DNA of 19,358 nt from PALSA-610 sp038213435. GTDB lineage: Bacteria; Actinomycetota; Acidimicrobiia; IMCC26256; PALSA-610. This document shows, piece by piece, positions 7,721 to 14,844 of this stretch. Location: positions 1 to 19,358 of the forward strand of contig JBBQTI010000064.1 in NCBI GenBank assembly GCA_038213435.1, read 5' to 3'. Every line of letters starts with the position of its first letter. Positions within the stretch are counted from its first letter, which is position 1. Made by a program: the position numbers and the translations under genes. The notes under the pieces were generated by a model. That model ran no database searches. It was not told where the DNA came from and saw nothing but the letters and a program-made list of their open reading frames with translations.

Positions 7721-8137
7721 TCAGCCTAGGTGCCGGGTCGGACGATCGCGCATCCAGACGAGATTCGAACCGGCGCGCTGCACCGCCTCGTCCGCATCGA
7801 TCGGCCGATTCGCCTCGTCGACGTGGACGATCCGCGGCGCGTACCCCGCGAGCTCGGCCTCGTCGTAGACGGCGTAGGTGATGACGATGACGCGGTCGCC
7901 CGGCTGCACCAGGCGCGCCGCGGCCCCGTTCAGGATGACGTCGCCCGGACCACCGTGCATCGCGTAGGTCTCGAGGCGGGCACCGTTGTCGATATCGAGC
8001 ACCGCAACCTGCTCGAACTCCCGGATGTCGGCGAGCTCCATCAGCGTGCGATCGAGAGTGATGGAGCCGACGTACTCGAGGTTGGCGCCGGTGATCGTCG
8101 CCCGGTGGACCTTCGACTTCATCATCGTTCGGTTCAT
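7721..8137 (-). CDS. panD: Aspartate 1-decarboxylase (pyruvoyl-dependent) proenzyme
   Basis: A 138-residue proenzyme that decarboxylates L-aspartate to beta-alanine for pantothenate synthesis. The self-cleavage site is Gly24-Ser25 in EYVGSITLD, at the same position as in E. coli PanD; Ser25 becomes the pyruvoyl group. Other conserved parts are KSKVHRATIT (7-16), Tyr58 in RLETYAMHG and GDVILNGAAARLVQPGDRVIVITYA (65-89). The actinobacterial type matures with no visible PanM/PanZ partner here. The ATG overlaps the panC stop by 4 nt (ATGA). Being immediately before nadB, it sits beside the other L-aspartate-consuming enzyme of the cluster. Confidence 0.97.
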   Translation of the reverse strand: MNRTMMKSKVHRATITGANLEYVGSITLDRTLMELADIREFEQVAVLDIDNGARLETYAMHGGPGDVILNGAAARLVQPGDRVIVITYAVYDEAELAGYAPRIVHVDEANRPIDADEAVQRAGSNLVWMRDRPTRHLG

Positions 8138-9039
8138 TTGTGGCTCCCTACGTCCGCACGGTTCCCCAAATCGACGAGCACCTCGGGGCCGCGTACCGAG
8201 AGCAGCACGTTGTCGATCAGGCGGGTTTTGCCGACTCGGGCCGCAAGCGCCAAGAGCACGTCGCCGTCGACCAGCTCGACCGGAACGAGGTCGTGTGCGG
8301 CGCGCACCTCGACGTACTCGAGCGCGACCTCCGGCTCGTTCGACACCAGCCGGCGTACGACGTCGACGAGCACTCGCGTGTCCCGCTCACCCAAAACCGC
8401 CGCGTCGGCCGCGGCCTCGAGCGCGCGCGCGAGCACGAGTGCACTCCGGCGCTGTTCCGCGGAGAGATACGCGTTGCGGCTCGAGCGGGCGAGCCCGTCG
8501 GGCTCGCGCACGATCGGACAGCCCACGACGTCGACCGGGAGGTTGAGGTCCTCGACGAGACGCGCGATCACCGCGAGCTGCTGCGCGTCCTTGCGGCCGA
8601 AGAACGCCGAACAGGGGCCGGCGACGGCGAACAGCTTCGTGACCACCGTGCCGACGCCGTCGAAATGCGTCGGGCGGGCGGCTCCGCACATGCCGGCCGA
8701 GAGACCGTCGACGTGGACGGTGGTGAGCGGCGGACCGCTCGGGAACATCTCCGCGACCGACGGCGTGAAGACGACGTCGACGCCCTCCTCCTCGCATTGG
8801 GCGAGATCGCCGCGGAGATCGCGCGGGTATAGGTCGAGGTCCTCGCCGGCGCCGAACTGCAACGGGTTGACGAAGATCGTGACCACGACGAAGCCGCAGG
8901 CCTCGCGCGCGGCGCACATCAGCGATCGGTGCCCCTCGTGGAGGAACCCCATCGTGGGCACCAGCCCGACTCGCCGCGCCTCCGCCCGCGCCCGATCGCA
9001 CGCGGCGCGTAGGTCGGCAATCGTCTCGATGTGGAGCAT
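8134..9039 (-). CDS. panC: Pantothenate synthetase (pantoate-beta-alanine ligase)
   Basis: A 301-residue cytoplasmic ligase that joins pantoate and beta-alanine using ATP through a pantoyl-adenylate. The HIGH-like nucleotidyltransferase motif is PTMGFLHEGHRSL (28-40). FVNPLQFGAGEDLDLYPRDL, FDGVGTVVTKLF, FGRKDAQQ and RSSRNAYLS (the KMSKS-like region) are in the right order. Length is normal. The ATG at 9039 gives the expected N-terminus; an AGG lies about 8 nt upstream (GCGAGGCCGAACG-ATG). A longer frame upstream is shadow of the neighbouring gene. A 107-nt gap separates it from the DUF2520 gene, the largest gap in this arm, so panC may have its own promoter. It overlaps panD by 4 nt. Confidence 0.97.
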   Translation of the reverse strand: MLHIETIADLRAACDRARAEARRVGLVPTMGFLHEGHRSLMCAAREACGFVVVTIFVNPLQFGAGEDLDLYPRDLRGDLAQCEEEGVDVVFTPSVAEMFPSGPPLTTVHVDGLSAGMCGAARPTHFDGVGTVVTKLFAVAGPCSAFFGRKDAQQLAVIARLVEDLNLPVDVVGCPIVREPDGLARSSRNAYLSAEQRRSALVLARALEAAADAAVLGERDTRVLVDVVRRLVSNEPEVALEYVEVRAAHDLVPVELVDGDVLLALAARVGKTRLIDNVLLSVRGPEVLVDLGNRADVGSHK

Positions 9040-9146
9040 CGTTCGGCCTCGCTCGGTTCCGGCCTTCGCAGGTCCGGACTGGCGGGTCTGACTCAGCGAT
9101 GGTAGCGCCTGGGAATCGCCACCGGCCAGGCGCGACCGACGGCCGC
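9040..9146 (-). promoter_or_regulatory. 107-nt gap upstream of panC, possible promoter
   Basis: This is the only gap over 60 nt inside the folB-to-acyltransferase arm. On the minus strand a TACCAT hexamer (9099-9104) fits TANNNT and would give a leader of roughly 50 nt ending in the panC ribosome-binding region. No clear -35 or hairpin was found. The promoter reading is tentative. Confidence 0.25.
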
Positions 9147-10007
9147 TCAATCGGCGCCGGCGGCTCCGGGTGGTAGGCGCAGATCGCCGAGCAGGCGGTC
9201 GAGACCGGTATCGCGTCGTCCCGTCAGACGGGCGGCCTCCCGCGCGAGTGCGCGGTAGGCGTCGCGCTCGCCCGGGTCGAGATCGCGGAGGTGCTGCTCG
9301 ACGGTGGCCAGGTCGCCTCGGGCAACGGGTCCGGTGAGCGCGTCGGCCGGTCCGAGCGCGAAGGCGTTCTGCACCGAGGCCCGCACGAGTGGAGCGAACG
9401 CCTCGAACGGTACGGAGCAAGTCGTCGCGAGCCGTTCGACCTGACCGAGCAGCGCGACGAGATGGTTCGACGCGATGACCGCGGCCGCGTGGTAGCGCCC
9501 GCGGTCGGAATCGGCGAGCTCGAAAGGGCGCAACCCGAGCGAACGCGCGATGTCGGCAACGGCGCGATCTCCCGCCACCGCGGCCCACGCACCCTGGAGC
9601 CGCTCGAGTCCGACGGTCGCGGACGGGAACGACTGCAGCGGGTGCAGCGCACCGACCCGCAGCCCGGTGCGCCGTTCCAGGAGAGGCGCGAACACGTCGA
9701 GTCCACGCGATCCCGCGAGGTGCACGACGAGCGCGCCGGGCTCGATCGCCGGTTCGGCCGTCAGCAGCACCTGCTCGATGGCGCGGTCGGGGGTGGCAAC
9801 GAGCACCAGCGCCGCGCCTCGGGCGACCTCGGATACCAGCGCCGAGCGCGACGCGAGGCACGCGACGGCCGACGCGGTCGACGGTGCGTCCGGAGCGCGG
9901 CCGCCCACCCCGACGACGGTCCAACCCTGCTCCAGCAGGCCGAGCGCGATCGTCGTCCCCGCGCGGCCCGGTCCGATCAGGGCGACGGTGCGCTGTTGTT
10001 CCGCCAT
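9147..10007 (-). CDS. DUF2520 / Rossmann-like domain protein linked to panC
   Basis: A 286-residue protein with an N-terminal Rossmann domain (VALIGPGRAGTTIALGLLE, GxGxxG at about 11-16 of this start) and a C-terminal all-helical part (GRYHAAAVIASNHLVALLGQ), matching the DUF2520 architecture. The fold resembles ketopantoate reductase and pyrroline-carboxylate reductase. ALHPLQSFPS is a strongly conserved stretch in this family. No reaction is established. The family is regularly found next to panC in actinobacteria (Rv3603c beside panC in M. tuberculosis), which suggests a role in pantothenate supply. The chosen ATG at 10007 overlaps the folK 3' end by 31 nt; a longer start exists but would extend deeper into folK. 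TAATCT lies 10 nt upstream of this ATG. Confidence 0.8.
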   Translation of the reverse strand: MAEQQRTVALIGPGRAGTTIALGLLEQGWTVVGVGGRAPDAPSTASAVACLASRSALVSEVARGAALVLVATPDRAIEQVLLTAEPAIEPGALVVHLAGSRGLDVFAPLLERRTGLRVGALHPLQSFPSATVGLERLQGAWAAVAGDRAVADIARSLGLRPFELADSDRGRYHAAAVIASNHLVALLGQVERLATTCSVPFEAFAPLVRASVQNAFALGPADALTGPVARGDLATVEQHLRDLDPGERDAYRALAREAARLTGRRDTGLDRLLGDLRLPPGAAGAD

Positions 10008-10471
10008 GGAATGTGCAAGATTACCGCCGCCTCGTGCACGCCTTCCCAAGCGGCCTGGGCGTCGACCAAGGTCGGTGCCACGTCACGCAGCGGGGCCAGC
10101 ACGAATCCACGCTCCCACATCCGCGGATGCGGCAACGTCAGATCCGGATCGGCCAGGCGGACATCGTCGTACATGAGCACGTCGACGTCGAGGGTGCGCG
10201 GCCCCCAGCGTTCGGCGCGCACGCGTTGCGCGGCGCGCTCGGTCCGCTGCGCGAGCGCGAGGAGCGCGTACGGATCGAGCTCGGTCACGATCGCGACCAC
10301 GGCGTTCAGGTACGCGCCCTGGGGCGGGCCACCAACGGGCGCGGTCTCGTACACACGCGAAATTGCGACCACCTCGACACTCAGGGCTGCGCCCAGCCCG
10401 TCGACGGCCGACTGCAGATGCGCGGGCCGGTTGCCCATGTTCGAACCCAACGCGATGTAGGCGCGACTCAC
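9977..10471 (-). CDS. folK: 6-hydroxymethyl-7,8-dihydropterin pyrophosphokinase
   Basis: A 164-residue HPPK that transfers pyrophosphate from ATP to 6-hydroxymethyl-dihydropterin, feeding FolP. Signature elements are ALGSNMGNR near the N-terminus, YETAPVGGPPQGAYLNAVV (pterin loop), RWGPRTLDVDVLMYDD (the two Mg2+-binding Asp) and LPHPRMWERGFVLAPL. All are intact and length is usual. The GTG start (VSRAYIALGSN) overlaps the folB stop by 4 nt; the longer reading upstream is folB in another frame. The 3' end overlaps the DUF2520 start by 31 nt. Confidence 0.96.
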   Translation of the reverse strand: MSRAYIALGSNMGNRPAHLQSAVDGLGAALSVEVVAISRVYETAPVGGPPQGAYLNAVVAIVTELDPYALLALAQRTERAAQRVRAERWGPRTLDVDVLMYDDVRLADPDLTLPHPRMWERGFVLAPLRDVAPTLVDAQAAWEGVHEAAVILHIPWRNNSAPSP

Positions 10472-10818
10472 CGCTCGACGCGCACGGCGACGTAATCGAG
10501 CAACGCACGCACGGGCGGGTGCATCTTGCGCACCTCGACGACCGCGCCCACGACACGTGGATCGGCGCGGCATACCTCGACGATACGCGACGCAAGACGC
10601 TCGAGCAGCTGGTATCGCTCCGACGACACCACGCGGCTGACGGCGTCACATACCGCGGAATAGTCGACAGTGTCTTCCAGGGCGTCGCTCTCCCCCGCGG
10701 CCGCGACGTCGACGAGGAGCTCGACGTCGATCTCGAACGGTTGGGGCCGCTGCTGTTCCTCGGGAAGAACACCGTGTACGCCCAGCTCGCGTATTCCGGA
10801 GATGAGGATTCGATCCAC
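10468..10818 (-). CDS. folB: Dihydroneopterin aldolase
   Basis: A 116-residue tunnelling-fold enzyme that cleaves dihydroneopterin to 6-hydroxymethyl-dihydropterin and glycolaldehyde. HGVLPEEQQRPQPFEIDVEL (15-34) contains the conserved Glu, and Glu73 in YQLLERLA contacts the pterin in the family. Lys98 in VRKMHPPV is the conserved catalytic lysine. It is probably an octamer like other FolB proteins. The start is GTG without a Shine-Dalgarno; TAGCGT lies exactly 6 nt upstream, suggesting a leaderless mRNA. It is the first gene of the left-running arm and is divergent from the pyruvate kinase gene (40-bp gap). Confidence 0.95.
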   Translation of the reverse strand: MDRILISGIRELGVHGVLPEEQQRPQPFEIDVELLVDVAAAGESDALEDTVDYSAVCDAVSRVVSSERYQLLERLASRIVEVCRADPRVVGAVVEVRKMHPPVRALLDYVAVRVER

Positions 10819-10824
10819 GACTCG

Positions 10825-10830
10825 ACGCTA
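10825..10830 (-). promoter_or_regulatory. Probable -10 box (TAGCGT) of leaderless folB transcript
   Basis: On the minus strand TAGCGT is followed by 6 nt (CGAGTC) and the folB GTG. It lies in the 40-bp gap 10819-10858 between divergent folB and the pyruvate kinase gene, so both promoters must be packed there. For the kinase, GATAGT at 10851-10856 is a weak candidate -10; its distance would suit the alternative GTG at 10865. Confidence 0.5.
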
Positions 10831-10858
10831 GTCACCGCTCGGTGCAGCGTGATAGTCC

Positions 10859-12277
10859 GTGGATGTGCGACGTACGAAGATCGTCGCGACGGTCGGCCCG
10901 GCCACGTCGCTCCCGCAGTCGATGCACGCGCTGCTCGCCGCCGGCGCCGACGTGGTGCGCCTCAACGCGGCGCACGGCATCGCCGAGGTACACGCGCAAC
11001 ACGCGATCCTGGCGCGCGAGACGGCGGCCGCGCTGGGCCGCGTCGTCGGTGTGCTCGTCGATCTACCCGGACCGAAGATGCGTACGGGACCGGTCGTCGA
11101 CGACGAGATCCGGCTCGAGACCGCAAGCGAGCTCACGCTGACCTCGGCCTTGGTCATCGGCGACGCGCACCGGGTATCGACGACGGTTCCCGAGCTCGCG
11201 CGATGGATCGGACCCGGCGACGACATCTACCTCGCCGATGGAGCGATCGTGCTGCACGTCGAACGCGTGGTAGACGCCGACGTGGTGTGCGAGGTGGTGC
11301 GCAGCGGCGTCCTACGCTCACGCAAGGGGATGCACGTTCCCCGGGCGGAATCGCACGTCGAGTCGTTCACCGATGCCGACGCCGCCGCACTCCGGATGGC
11401 AATCGCAATCAAGGCCGACTTCATCGGCTTGTCGTTCGTGCGTCGTCCCGAAGACGTCGAAGGCGTTCGCGCGCGCCTTCCCAAGCGCCGGAACCGGCCG
11501 CAGCTCGTCGCGAGGATCGAGACCGCGGTCGCGCTCGACCATCTCCCCGGCATCGTCGGCGTCGCCGACGCGGTCATGGTCGCGCGCGGCGACCTCGGCA
11601 TCCAGGTACCGGCCCGGCGCGTCCCGTTGATCCAAAAGGAGATCATTCGGTTCTGCAACCTGGCCGGCAAGCCGGTGATCACCGCGACACAGATGCTCGA
11701 GTCCATGACTCGCTCGCCGCTACCGACGCGCGCCGAGGTCAACGATGTCGCCAACGCAGTCATCGACGGAACCGACGCGCTCATGCTGTCCGAGGAAACC
11801 GCGGTCGGCGAGTATCCGGCCGACACCGTGCGCACCATGAGCGAGGTCGCCGAAGCCGCGGAGGCCTGGCCCCGGGCGCGCACGACTCCGCAGGGCGCCG
11901 CCGCCGCGCTCGACGACGATCGGGTCGCCTGGGCCGTCGCCCACGCCTCGGTTCAGGCTGCCGAGGATCTCGGAGTCGCGGCGATCGTGTGCCCGACCCA
12001 GAGCGGTACCACGGCGCGCCGGGTCGCGGCGTTTCGGCCCGCGGTACCGATCGCGGGGATCTCCGCGCAACCCGACGTCCTCGGCCGGTTGTGTCTCGTC
12101 TGGGGTGTCCGACCGTTGACGGCCTTGGCCGTCGAAGGCGAAGACGTTCTCCGCCACGCGGTGAAGGCGGCGCGCGACTGCGGGCTCGCGCACAAGGGCG
12201 ACCTCATCGCGATCGTGTCGGCCTCGCCCGGCAAGCGCGCCGGTGCCACCGACACCGTGCGCATCGTGCGCGCCTGA
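10859..12277 (+). CDS. pyk: Pyruvate kinase, divergent K+-independent type
   Basis: A 472-residue protein of pyruvate kinase length: barrel, B domain (about 77-165) and C domain. It would convert phosphoenolpyruvate and ADP to pyruvate and ATP. RLNAAHG (34-40), DLPGPKMRTG (68-77), MVARGDLG (240-247), KPVITATQMLESM (271-283) and PTRAEVNDVANAVIDGTDALMLS (289-311) define the family. Arg34, Asn36, Asp68, Glu220, Asp245 and Thr277 match rabbit R72, N74, D112, E271, D295 and T327. Ala38 replaces Ser76 (a K+ ligand) and Lys73 replaces Glu117, the exchange known in K+-independent enzymes. Arg219 replaces the catalytic Lys269 (VARIE instead of KIE). Activity is therefore uncertain. The start is GTG at 10859 or GTG at 10865; the latter gives the more usual VRRTKIVATVGP N-terminus. 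It is alone on the plus strand, inserted between the two fol groups. Confidence 0.88.
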   Translation: MDVRRTKIVATVGPATSLPQSMHALLAAGADVVRLNAAHGIAEVHAQHAILARETAAALGRVVGVLVDLPGPKMRTGPVVDDEIRLETASELTLTSALVIGDAHRVSTTVPELARWIGPGDDIYLADGAIVLHVERVVDADVVCEVVRSGVLRSRKGMHVPRAESHVESFTDADAAALRMAIAIKADFIGLSFVRRPEDVEGVRARLPKRRNRPQLVARIETAVALDHLPGIVGVADAVMVARGDLGIQVPARRVPLIQKEIIRFCNLAGKPVITATQMLESMTRSPLPTRAEVNDVANAVIDGTDALMLSEETAVGEYPADTVRTMSEVAEAAEAWPRARTTPQGAAAALDDDRVAWAVAHASVQAAEDLGVAAIVCPTQSGTTARRVAAFRPAVPIAGISAQPDVLGRLCLVWGVRPLTALAVEGEDVLRHAVKAARDCGLAHKGDLIAIVSASPGKRAGATDTVRIVRA

Positions 12278-12299
12278 CACGCCGCCGGAGGCCGAACGG

Positions 12300-12818
12300 C
12301 TACAGAAGCTCGTCGAGAGTGACCGCGACGATCTCGCGCCCCGACGCGTCGACGCTCCGCGACGTCAGCTTCTCGATCACCGAGACCGCGTGCGGACCGT
12401 GCTCGACCAGCCCGGCGTGCAAGAGGTAGCCGGCGAGCACACCCAGCACGCGGTCGCCGAATTCCTCGTTGTGGAGGTAGACGCGCTCGGCCGGATCGTC
12501 GAGCAATTTCGTCAGTGCGCCGTAGATGGACGACAGGCGCAACGCGAGCTCGTCGTGCGGGCCGAGCGGCACGTGGACGTACGCCAGGCCGGCTTCGTCG
12601 TACGCGTGCAGGTTGTGGGGCGAGTCGAGCAGCGAGACGACATGCGTGAAGCCGTTGACATTGATCCAGATGAGCTCCTCTTGGCGCCTCACCTTGCGGT
12701 GATTGCGGGCGAAGCCGCCGGGCCGCTCACCCGCTCCGAGGCGATCCTTGATCACCCAGGTGAAATACCGCGGCTGCAGGCCCTGGGCCCAGCGTCCCCT
12801 CAGACCGCCCGTGGTCAC
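12300..12818 (-). CDS. Dual-specificity-phosphatase-like protein with Asn at the catalytic Cys position
   Basis: A 172-residue protein whose layout follows the cysteine phosphatase fold: FTWVIKDRLGAGERPGG (19-35) resembles the 'W.i...l.aG.rP' opening of DSP-like proteins, GFTHVVSLLDSP (56-67) the next strand, and GLAYVHVPLGPHDE (77-90) the Asp-bearing loop. The expected P-loop HCX5R appears as H116-N117-EEFGD-R123, read directly from AAC, so the nucleophilic Cys is Asn. Arg123 is kept. It is therefore likely to be a pseudophosphatase or phospho-ligand binder, or the fold assignment is wrong. The GTG start overlaps the folP stop by 4 nt, so it is translationally coupled to dihydropteroate synthase. 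It is convergent with the pyruvate kinase gene (22-bp gap). The folate path lacks a known phosphatase for dihydroneopterin triphosphate, but the missing Cys argues against this protein doing it by the standard mechanism. Confidence 0.7.
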   Translation of the reverse strand: MTTGGLRGRWAQGLQPRYFTWVIKDRLGAGERPGGFARNHRKVRRQEELIWINVNGFTHVVSLLDSPHNLHAYDEAGLAYVHVPLGPHDELALRLSSIYGALTKLLDDPAERVYLHNEEFGDRVLGVLAGYLLHAGLVEHGPHAVSVIEKLTSRSVDASGREIVAVTLDELL

Positions 12819-13672
12819 GCCGCCATGCCTTCGGGAGTTGCACGTTCCAATGTCTCGAGCAACTGGACCGCGCGCCGCGATCCGGCGACGTCGTGCACGC
12901 GCACGAGCGCGGCGCCCTGCGCGAAACACCAAACGGTGGCGGCGAGAGTGGCGTCGTCGCGGCCGGTCCGATCGTCGACTCCGGCGATGCGCGCGAGGAA
13001 CGACTTGCGGGACGATCCGACGAGCAGCGGCACTCCTACCCGAGCCGCGATCTCCGGCAGTGCGCGCAGCAACGCCACATTGTGCTCGGCAGTCTTGGCG
13101 AAACCGATGCCCGGGTCGGCGAGCAGCGCGCGCGCGTCGATGCCGGCATCGATGGCGCGAGCGACCCGCGTTCGAAGGTCGTCGCCGACGTCGCGGACGA
13201 CGTCGGTGTAATGCGCTTCTTGCTGCATCGTGCGAGGTGTCCCCCGCATGTGCATCGCGACGTACGCGGCCCGCGCGTCGGCGACGACCCGCAACATGTC
13301 GGGATCGGCCGCGCCACCCGAGACGTCGTTCACCATCTGCGCGCCCACATCGAGCGCGGCGCGGGCAACGACCGCCTTCGTAGTGTCGATGCTCACCGGA
13401 ACCGATGCCTGCGCGACCAACGTCTCGACCACCGGTACGATCCGGCGCAGCTCTTCGTCGGCGTCAACCGGTTCTGCTCCCGGGCGCGTCGACTCACCGC
13501 CCACGTCGATCAGCGCCGCGCCGGCAGCCGCGAGGGCGAGGCCGTGAGCGATCGCCGCGTCCGGGTCGAGGTAGCTACCGCCGTCCGAGAACGAGTCCGG
13601 CGTGACGTTCACGATCCCCATCAGCCCCCGCCGCGGCAAGTCGGAGACGAGGAGACGGGGCACGGCAGTCAC
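12815..13672 (-). CDS. folP: Dihydropteroate synthase
   Basis: A 285-residue TIM-barrel enzyme that condenses hydroxymethyl-dihydropterin pyrophosphate with p-aminobenzoate; it is the sulfonamide target. GIVNVTPDSFSDGG (19-32) and IDVGGESTRPGA (55-66) are the pyrophosphate/pABA loops. SIDTTKAVVARAALDVGA, NDVSGG, MHMRGTPRTMQ, LADPGIGFAKT and VGSSRKSFL complete the signature. The start is a GTG with TAACCT exactly 6 nt upstream and no Shine-Dalgarno, in a 21-nt gap after folE, so a leaderless internal promoter is possible in addition to read-through from folE. It overlaps the next gene by 4 nt. Confidence 0.97.
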   Translation of the reverse strand: MTAVPRLLVSDLPRRGLMGIVNVTPDSFSDGGSYLDPDAAIAHGLALAAAGAALIDVGGESTRPGAEPVDADEELRRIVPVVETLVAQASVPVSIDTTKAVVARAALDVGAQMVNDVSGGAADPDMLRVVADARAAYVAMHMRGTPRTMQQEAHYTDVVRDVGDDLRTRVARAIDAGIDARALLADPGIGFAKTAEHNVALLRALPEIAARVGVPLLVGSSRKSFLARIAGVDDRTGRDDATLAATVWCFAQGAALVRVHDVAGSRRAVQLLETLERATPEGMAA

Positions 13673-13678
13673 CGCCGG

Positions 13679-13684
13679 AGGTTA
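13679..13684 (-). promoter_or_regulatory. Probable -10 box (TAACCT) of leaderless folP transcript
   Basis: On the minus strand TAACCT plus 6 nt (CCGGCG) leads to the folP GTG. The hexamer is the same as the one upstream of the hydrolase gene. It lies in the 21-nt gap between folE and folP, the only gap in the tilS-hpt-folE-folP stretch, as expected if folP has its own start of transcription. Confidence 0.5.
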
Positions 13685-13693
13685 GCGAACGGG

Positions 13694-14299
13694 TCAGGAC
13701 CGGCCGAGCGAGGGGCCGAGGAGAGCCATCACTTCGGCGCGGGTCGCAACATTGTCCTTGAACAGGCCGCGCACGGCCGAGGTCAGCGTGAGCGTGCCCG
13801 GTTTGCGCACTCCGCGCATCGACATACACAGGTGCTCGGCCTCGATCATCACGAACGCACCGCGGGGTTGGAGAACCTCGACGATCGCGTCGGCGATCTG
13901 GGTCGTGAGTCGCTCCTGCACCTGGGGACGCTTCGCGAAGCCGTCGACCAGACGCGCCAGCTTCGAGAGGCCCGTGATGCGACCGTCGTCGCCGGGGATG
14001 TACGCGACGTGCGCGCGCCCGTGGAACGGCGCGAGGTGATGCTCACAGATCGAGTACAGCGCGATGTCGCGCACGAGAACCATCTCGTCGTGGTTGGCCT
14101 CGAAGGTCGCGACGAGATGCTGTGAGGGATCCTCGTGGAGCCCGCTGCAAATCTCCGCGTACATCTCCGCGACACGGCGGGGCGTTCGCACCAAGCCGTC
14201 GCGATCGGGGTCCTCCCCGATCGCGATGAGGATCTCGCGCACGGCCTTCTCCAACCGCTCGATGTCGACGCCCTGGTTGTCGTCGGGTTCGTCGATCAC
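13694..14299 (-). CDS. folE: GTP cyclohydrolase I
   Basis: A 201-residue enzyme that converts GTP to 7,8-dihydroneopterin triphosphate, the first step of folate synthesis. The zinc ligands of the type I family are present: Cys85 and His88 in SICEHHLAPFHG and Cys158 in EHLCMSMRG. TPRRVAEMY (39-47), GLSKLARLVDGFAKRPQVQE and KPGTLTLTSAVRG are family signatures. It should be a homodecamer. The chosen GTG at 14299 overlaps the hpt stop by 4 nt and gives a short acidic N-terminus; longer readings run through hpt and are shadow. In many bacteria ftsH lies between hpt and folE; here there is no room for it. Confidence 0.97.
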   Translation of the reverse strand: MIDEPDDNQGVDIERLEKAVREILIAIGEDPDRDGLVRTPRRVAEMYAEICSGLHEDPSQHLVATFEANHDEMVLVRDIALYSICEHHLAPFHGRAHVAYIPGDDGRITGLSKLARLVDGFAKRPQVQERLTTQIADAIVEVLQPRGAFVMIEAEHLCMSMRGVRKPGTLTLTSAVRGLFKDNVATRAEVMALLGPSLGRS

Positions 14300-14844
14300 G
14301 TGAACCGCTGCTCTATCGCGCCGGTGTACTCGGCGATGAAGGGTAAGTTGCGGTAACGCTCGTCGACATCGAGTCCGTATCCGATCACGAAGTCGGGCGG
14401 GATCCGGAAGCCGACGTACTTCAGGTCGGCCTCGGTCTTCTGCAAACCTTCCTTGACGAGCAGCGCGCACACCTCGAGCGATACCGGCCCGCGTGCCTTC
14501 AGGTTCTTACGGATGTACGCGAGGGTGAGACCCGAGTCGACGATGTCCTCGACGATTAGCACGTGCCGGTCGGTCAGGTCGAGGTCGAGGTCCTTCATGA
14601 TGCGCACGACACCGCTCGTGCGCGTCGACGAGCCGTACGAGGACACGGCCATGAAGTCGAACTCGACCGGCAGGTCGATCGCCCGGGCGAGATCGGCCAT
14701 GAACATGAACGCGCCCTTGAGGATGCCGACGAGCAGCGGCGGACGGTCGTCGTAATCGGCCGCGATCTCCTTGCCGAGGTCGCGAATGCGTTGTTGCAAC
14801 TCTTGCTCGTCGACGACGATCCGACCGATGTTCGGGTCGTTCAT
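14296..14844 (-). CDS. hpt: Hypoxanthine-guanine phosphoribosyltransferase
   Basis: A 182-residue purine-salvage enzyme that makes IMP or GMP from hypoxanthine or guanine and PRPP. The PRPP-binding motif is HVLIVEDIVDSGLTLAYI (94-111). VGILKGAFMFMADL (39-52) is the conserved PPi loop with Lys43. SSYGSSTRTSGVV is the flexible loop, and KYVGFRIPPDFVIGYGLD (142-159) contacts the base. Length is standard. The ATG overlaps the tilS stop by 4 nt (ATGA) and its stop overlaps folE by 4 nt (GTGA). The tilS-hpt pair is conserved across many bacterial phyla. Confidence 0.97.
   Translation of the reverse strand: MNDPNIGRIVVDEQELQQRIRDLGKEIAADYDDRPPLLVGILKGAFMFMADLARAIDLPVEFDFMAVSSYGSSTRTSGVVRIMKDLDLDLTDRHVLIVEDIVDSGLTLAYIRKNLKARGPVSLEVCALLVKEGLQKTEADLKYVGFRIPPDFVIGYGLDVDERYRNLPFIAEYTGAIEQRFT

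Noticed and set aside
9040..9924. Extension of the panC frame upstream
   Set aside because: It is an Arg-rich shadow of the DUF2520 gene; panC starts at MLHIETIADL as in the family.
12278..12299. Terminator between the convergent pyk and phosphatase-like genes
   Set aside because: Only 22 bp with a weak GCCG/CGGC pairing and no T tract, too little to support a terminator call.
10363..12429. 688-codon open frame on the plus strand across folB and pyk
   Set aside because: Its translation is Arg/Ala-rich low-complexity sequence typical of an out-of-frame reading in GC-rich DNA, and it overlaps three well-recognised genes.
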